From: Candidatus Rifleibacteriota bacterium
Lineage (GTDB): Bacteria; Riflebacteria; Ozemobacteria; Ozemobacterales; Ozemobacteraceae
Length of the DNA stretch: 9,896 nt
Assembly: GCA_029560455.1 (NCBI GenBank)
Contig: JAKQKW010000318.1
Coordinates: 1-9,896, forward strand
Direction: 5' to 3'
Each line of letters opens with the position of its first letter. Within the stretch, counting starts at the first letter, position 1. Both the position numbers and the translations under genes were made by a program. Shown here piece by piece: positions 7,070 through 9,896 of this stretch. The notes under the pieces are model-generated. The model saw only the letters and a list, made by a program, of their open reading frames with translations. It was not told the DNA's origin and did no database searches.

Positions 7070-8028
7070 TTTTCATTGCCTCCGGTACTGAGTTTCATGG
7101 CGGCTCGAAGTCTTGCTGATCGCGCCCTTGGGTTGGCGGCGGTTTCATTTTCGTCGGCAAAAACGGCTTTGCCGGTCAATAGTTTAAGTTGAGGCTTTTT
7201 GCCGCAGACACAGACGGGAAATCTGGGTGGACAGTCGCAGCCTTTTTGATATTTCTGCATAAAGGCCTTTACGAGCCTGTCTTCAAGAGAATGAAATGAA
7301 ATAATCGTCAGATGTCCGCCGGGGTTCAGACAGGCAAGGGCGATGTCCAGAAATCTCTCAATTTCTTCAAGTTCATGGTTCACTGCAATACGTAACGCCT
7401 GGAAAACACGGGTTGCCGGGTGAATCTGACTCTGGTGGCGGCTGGCTGCCGGCATGGCTTCAGTTATGGTCTTTGCCAGCTGGTCGGTAGTAATGAAAGG
7501 CGTTGCAGCTCTTTGTTTGACAATTGCATCGGCAATTCTGCGGCTGAATTTTTCTTCGCCATATTGAAAAAAGATCCGGGTCAGTTCATCGCGCTCGAGC
7601 TGATTGACAAGATCGGCGGCGGTAACGCCCTCTGCATTGTTCATGCGCATGTCGAGAGGGCCCGGGCGTGTGAAAGAAAAGCCGCGGGCCGCGTTGTCGA
7701 GTTGCCATGAAGAAACTCCGAGATCGAGCAGGATACCATCGACACCTTTGAGGTCACATCTGGCAAGTATCTCTGGCAGATCGGAAGCACTGGCCTGGAA
7801 ACGGCTGATGCGCTGGTCGTCAAGAGTTTTGCATGAATGCTCGAGAATTTCAGCGTCGCGGTCGATGCCGATAACTCTGGTAATTGTGGGATAACTGGCA
7901 AGAACTGCACGGGTATGCCCACCGAGGCCAAATGTTCCGTCGACAAAGACGTGTCCATCTTCGGGCATGGCATATCTGACCACTGCATCGACGAGAACAG
8001 ACTGATGAAACGGGGTCTGATTACTCAT
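7066..8028 (-). CDS. rsmH: 16S rRNA (cytosine(1402)-N(4))-methyltransferase (RsmH/MraW)
   Basis: S-adenosylmethionine-dependent enzyme that methylates N4 of C1402 in the 16S rRNA decoding centre; it is a standard member of dcw clusters. It has 320 residues, normal length. Motifs: HQSVL (8-12), the SAM-binding DGTFGLGGHT (30-39), GIDRD (54-58), LDLGVSSWQLD (101-111), RGFSF (115-119), PLDMRM (124-129), GEEKFSRRIA (157-166), HPATRVFQALRIAVNHEL (203-220), ISFHSLEDR (243-251) and the conserved cysteine cluster CDCPPRFPVCVCG (264-276). ATG at 8028 gives the expected N-terminus. No strong ribosome binding site is seen, and the gene overlaps the end of the ftsL-like gene by 8 nt, so coupling to its translation is likely. 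It lies downstream of ftsL here instead of upstream. Confidence 0.98.
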   Translation of the reverse strand: MSNQTPFHQSVLVDAVVRYAMPEDGHVFVDGTFGLGGHTRAVLASYPTITRVIGIDRDAEILEHSCKTLDDQRISRFQASASDLPEILARCDLKGVDGILLDLGVSSWQLDNAARGFSFTRPGPLDMRMNNAEGVTAADLVNQLERDELTRIFFQYGEEKFSRRIADAIVKQRAATPFITTDQLAKTITEAMPAASRHQSQIHPATRVFQALRIAVNHELEEIERFLDIALACLNPGGHLTIISFHSLEDRLVKAFMQKYQKGCDCPPRFPVCVCGKKPQLKLLTGKAVFADENETAANPRARSARLRAAMKLSTGGNEK

Positions 8029-8437
8029 TCTTTTTCAACCACTTTTCTGGCATGGTAATATAGATGATGCGACGGGGAACCACCATTCCGAGCTCATTTT
8101 TGGCGACGGTTTCGATGCGTGTCAGGGATTGAAGTTTTGAAATTTCGGCACGCTGGTCGGCATTGGCATTTTCAAGGTTGTTGATATCTTTTTCGATAGT
8201 TTTGATGCGCAGTTTTACTTCGACCATTTTGGTCGACTGCCAGATGTATACGGTCAGCATGGCACTGAGCAGCAGGATTGCTGTGATGTAAAGCCTGATG
8301 ATTTGCCGGCGCCGCGATACGGTTTCCGGAGAATCGTCTTCTCTGGCAGTTGTGCGTGTGACAGGCTCAAGCGGGCCCTGTGTAAGAAGAATTTTGGCGT
8401 TATTCACTGATTTAAACCTGTGACCGCAAAAGTACAT
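8021..8437 (-). CDS. ftsL: Cell division protein, FtsL/DivIC-like
   Basis: Small bitopic membrane protein of the divisome; in known systems FtsL forms a complex with FtsB/DivIC and FtsQ/DivIB and activates FtsWI. It has 138 residues from ATG 8437: an N-terminal cytoplasmic part with a basic patch SRRRQ just before the membrane (41-45), one hydrophobic segment (about 46-66), a predicted coiled coil (about 69-104), and the family-like end RIETVAKNELGMVVPRRIIYI (107-127). Sequence conservation in this family is low, so the call rests on topology, this end motif and the neighbours. Start uncertain: ATG 8437 has no ribosome binding site and lies 5-6 nt after a hairpin, whereas GTG at 8407 (128 residues) has AGG 9 nt upstream. 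The gene comes before rsmH, an unusual order. DivIC/FtsB is the alternative name. Confidence 0.82.
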   Translation of the reverse strand: MYFCGHRFKSVNNAKILLTQGPLEPVTRTTAREDDSPETVSRRRQIIRLYITAILLLSAMLTVYIWQSTKMVEVKLRIKTIEKDINNLENANADQRAEISKLQSLTRIETVAKNELGMVVPRRIIYITMPEKWLKKNE

Positions 8438-8442
8438 AACAA

Positions 8443-8471
8443 AGGGAGAAACCCGGTTGAGATTTCTCCCT
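8443..8471 (-). terminator. Hairpin between the exported-protein gene and ftsL, possible terminator or attenuator
   Basis: A perfect 9-bp inverted repeat (8443-8451 with 8463-8471, core GGGAGAAA/TTTCTCCC, 11-nt loop) starts 17 nt after the stop codon of the upstream minus-strand gene. On the minus strand it is followed by TTTGTTATG, a short and imperfect T tract, so termination would be weak or partial. The ATG at 8437 of ftsL lies just past the stem. No T tract follows on the plus strand. Confidence 0.45.
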
Positions 8472-8488
8472 GTAGGAATGGGCTGCGG

Positions 8489-9896
8489 TTATCTCTGGTT
8501 CAGAGTACCATGCTGTGCGTCAAATTCCAAGAGTGATTGCACATTTTTTTCAAGATTCTGCACGGCCTTGCGTTGACCGGCCGGCAGGCGCTGAATTTCG
8601 TCGAGCAGGCGGGTGCGGGTCTGCGGGTTCTTGTTGAACTCTTCTTTGATCTGCTTGATCAGCCTGGCTTCAACGCTCGAAAGCAGGTCGGCCCTTTCGA
8701 GGACAACACGTTCGGAAGTTGCCTGCGGGTTAACGCGTCGGGTGGCGGCTCGGGCAAGGTTTCTGACTTCGGCTTCCGCAGCCGGCTGCATGAAGTCGGC
8801 GATCTGCCGCATCATCTCGTTGCGCTGGCTGGCGTTGTTGATAGCTTCGATGCCGAAGGTAAACAGAATCAGGCGGTAGCCATCGGTAACTTTTATTCCG
8901 GCGGCGCCGGATGAAGTTATGCCGCGAGTAAGCGAACCCGGCTTGTGGTCGGGGCCGTTCATTTCACGGTCGTCAGCCTTGTCGCGGGCGCCTTCTTCGT
9001 ATTTGATTATGACATCGGCACCCGGCAGGGCGTCGATTTCGTCAGGCCACTTCTGGTTGTTGGCGCCGTCGCCACCGAATATCTGCACGCTGCGGTTACC
9101 AAGAAAGCCGTTTGCGCCCGAAACAACGTGCACGTTGACGTCGTCCTGAACGAATTTGGCTTTGCAGCGGGTGCGCAGAAAGTCGCTGTCACGCAATGAG
9201 AAGGCCAGGTCCTGGCCGTTGAGAACCAGGCGGCCGCCGGCTTTGAGAAACTGGTCGAGAGAATCGATTTCTTCTTCGGTCAGCGACTGCTCGGGGGTTG
9301 AATCCTGGACTGCGATGAATACCCAGCCTTCGAGGTAGCGCTTCATGACTTCGGGGCGCAGGGCGCCGTCGAGCATGCGGTCCCAGGTGTCGAATTTGAC
9401 GCCGGCATTCTGCATCATCTGCTGCAGAACCGGGCTGGCCGGTGAGAAATTATCGGTTAGAACCAGCAGGGCGTGGCCGGTCGACGAGAAGGGTTCTTTG
9501 ATGTAAAAGGTTGATTTGATGGTTGAGACCGGGAGTTTTTCACCGGCAAGACTGAGCTTGAGACTGATTTCAGAATGAACTGGCGCATCTTCACTTACCT
9601 TAACTGTGAAAGCGTGGATCAGTTCGGTTTTGCCCGGCCCCGGCAATTTTGTGAGCTCGGCAGAGTATTTATCGTTGTCGAGCAGTTTGCTGTCGGTAAC
9701 GCAGCTTATGCCGGCCTGATCAAGGGTTTTGCGACCAAGGTTGCGCAGCGAGACAAAAACTTTGACCTCTTCGCCGGCGGCGATGCGGCCGTCTTTGTTC
9801 TTGTCTTCAAGCACCACGTCTTCGAGTTTGAGATAGGGCATGTTGGGGTTGGCAACTTCGCTGAGAAAGTTGAACCATTCGGTATCCTGGGCAATT
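8489..9896 (-). CDS. C-terminal part of a large, probably exported protein with a GATase1-like domain
   Basis: The frame is open to the right edge, so the start lies outside; 469 residues are visible before TAA at 8489-8491. The ATG at 9841 is an internal methionine: coding continues in frame for 18 codons upstream of it (IAQDTEWFNFLSEVANPN). Order of parts: a beta-sandwich with DKNKDGRIAAGE (9770-9805), an acidic loop like those introducing Ig-like domains of secreted peptidases, then V-F-V-S-L-R-N-L-G; a linker; an alpha/beta domain (about 9490-8790) with LLVLTDNFSP, WDRMLDG, LDQFLKAGGRLVLNGQDLAFSL and ILFTFGIEAINN, resembling the glutamine-amidotransferase-like domain found after C25, S8 and M6 peptidases; and a charged helical tail (about 8780-8492) rich in Arg, Glu and Gln. 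No catalytic triad is evident, so enzymatic function is not claimed. It lies upstream of ftsL on the same strand, separated by a hairpin. Whether it belongs to the dcw transcript is open. Confidence 0.75.
   Translation of the reverse strand, partial: IAQDTEWFNFLSEVANPNMPYLKLEDVVLEDKNKDGRIAAGEEVKVFVSLRNLGRKTLDQAGISCVTDSKLLDNDKYSAELTKLPGPGKTELIHAFTVKVSEDAPVHSEISLKLSLAGEKLPVSTIKSTFYIKEPFSSTGHALLVLTDNFSPASPVLQQMMQNAGVKFDTWDRMLDGALRPEVMKRYLEGWVFIAVQDSTPEQSLTEEEIDSLDQFLKAGGRLVLNGQDLAFSLRDSDFLRTRCKAKFVQDDVNVHVVSGANGFLGNRSVQIFGGDGANNQKWPDEIDALPGADVIIKYEEGARDKADDREMNGPDHKPGSLTRGITSSGAAGIKVTDGYRLILFTFGIEAINNASQRNEMMRQIADFMQPAAEAEVRNLARAATRRVNPQATSERVVLERADLLSSVEARLIKQIKEEFNKNPQTRTRLLDEIQRLPAGQRKAVQNLEKNVQSLLEFDAQHGTLNQR

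Noticed and set aside
8506..8534. Promoter for the ftsL operon: TTGGAA, 17 nt, TACTCT on the minus strand
   Set aside because: Only 4 of 6 and 3 of 6 matches, located inside the 3' end of the upstream coding sequence; not distinguishable from chance.

Overview
The window carries a division and cell-wall (dcw) cluster on the minus strand, flanked by two incomplete genes for probable secreted or surface proteins. Read in the direction of transcription (right to left) it holds: the 3' part of a large exported-type protein gene (8489-9896, open at the window edge); a hairpin; ftsL-like; rsmH (mraW); a class B penicillin-binding protein with a C-terminal PASTA domain (FtsI/PBP2B/SpoVD type); murE; murF; and mraY. 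On the plus strand, 1-913 is the 3' part of a gene whose product looks like the end of a DUF4382 domain, then a carboxypeptidase-regulatory-like beta-sandwich, then an unassigned C-terminal domain. That gene converges on mraY, and a strong intrinsic terminator lies between them.

The six cluster genes are tightly packed. ftsL/rsmH overlap by 8 nt, rsmH/pbp by 4 nt (ATGA) and murE/murF by 11 nt; murF/mraY are 24 nt apart. The only wide gap (76 nt, pbp to murE) contains a candidate sigma70-type promoter. Together the genes cover modification of the 16S rRNA decoding site (RsmH), assembly of the septal synthase (FtsL, class B PBP), the last two ligations of the UDP-MurNAc-pentapeptide (MurE, MurF) and its transfer to the lipid carrier (MraY). 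MurE has the DNPR motif of meso-diaminopimelate-adding enzymes, so the peptidoglycan is predicted to be the DAP type found in Gram-negative bacteria and many bacilli.

Two features of the layout are unusual. The ftsL-like gene precedes rsmH, whereas the textbook order is mraZ-rsmH-ftsL-ftsI, and no mraZ is seen next to rsmH or ftsL. The cluster also stops at mraY, without murD, ftsW or murG. The PBP has KTS where the third active-site motif is normally KTG.

The organism is an uncultivated-looking bacterium of moderate GC content, probably with a DAP-type wall and large multidomain surface proteins. A lineage such as Candidatus Riflebacteria is a guess from the style of the secreted proteins and is not demonstrated. 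I saw no tRNA, rRNA, CRISPR array, insertion sequence or phage gene. I found no convincing new biological system; the window is mostly a rearranged but recognisable core cluster with two uncharacterised surface-protein genes beside it.
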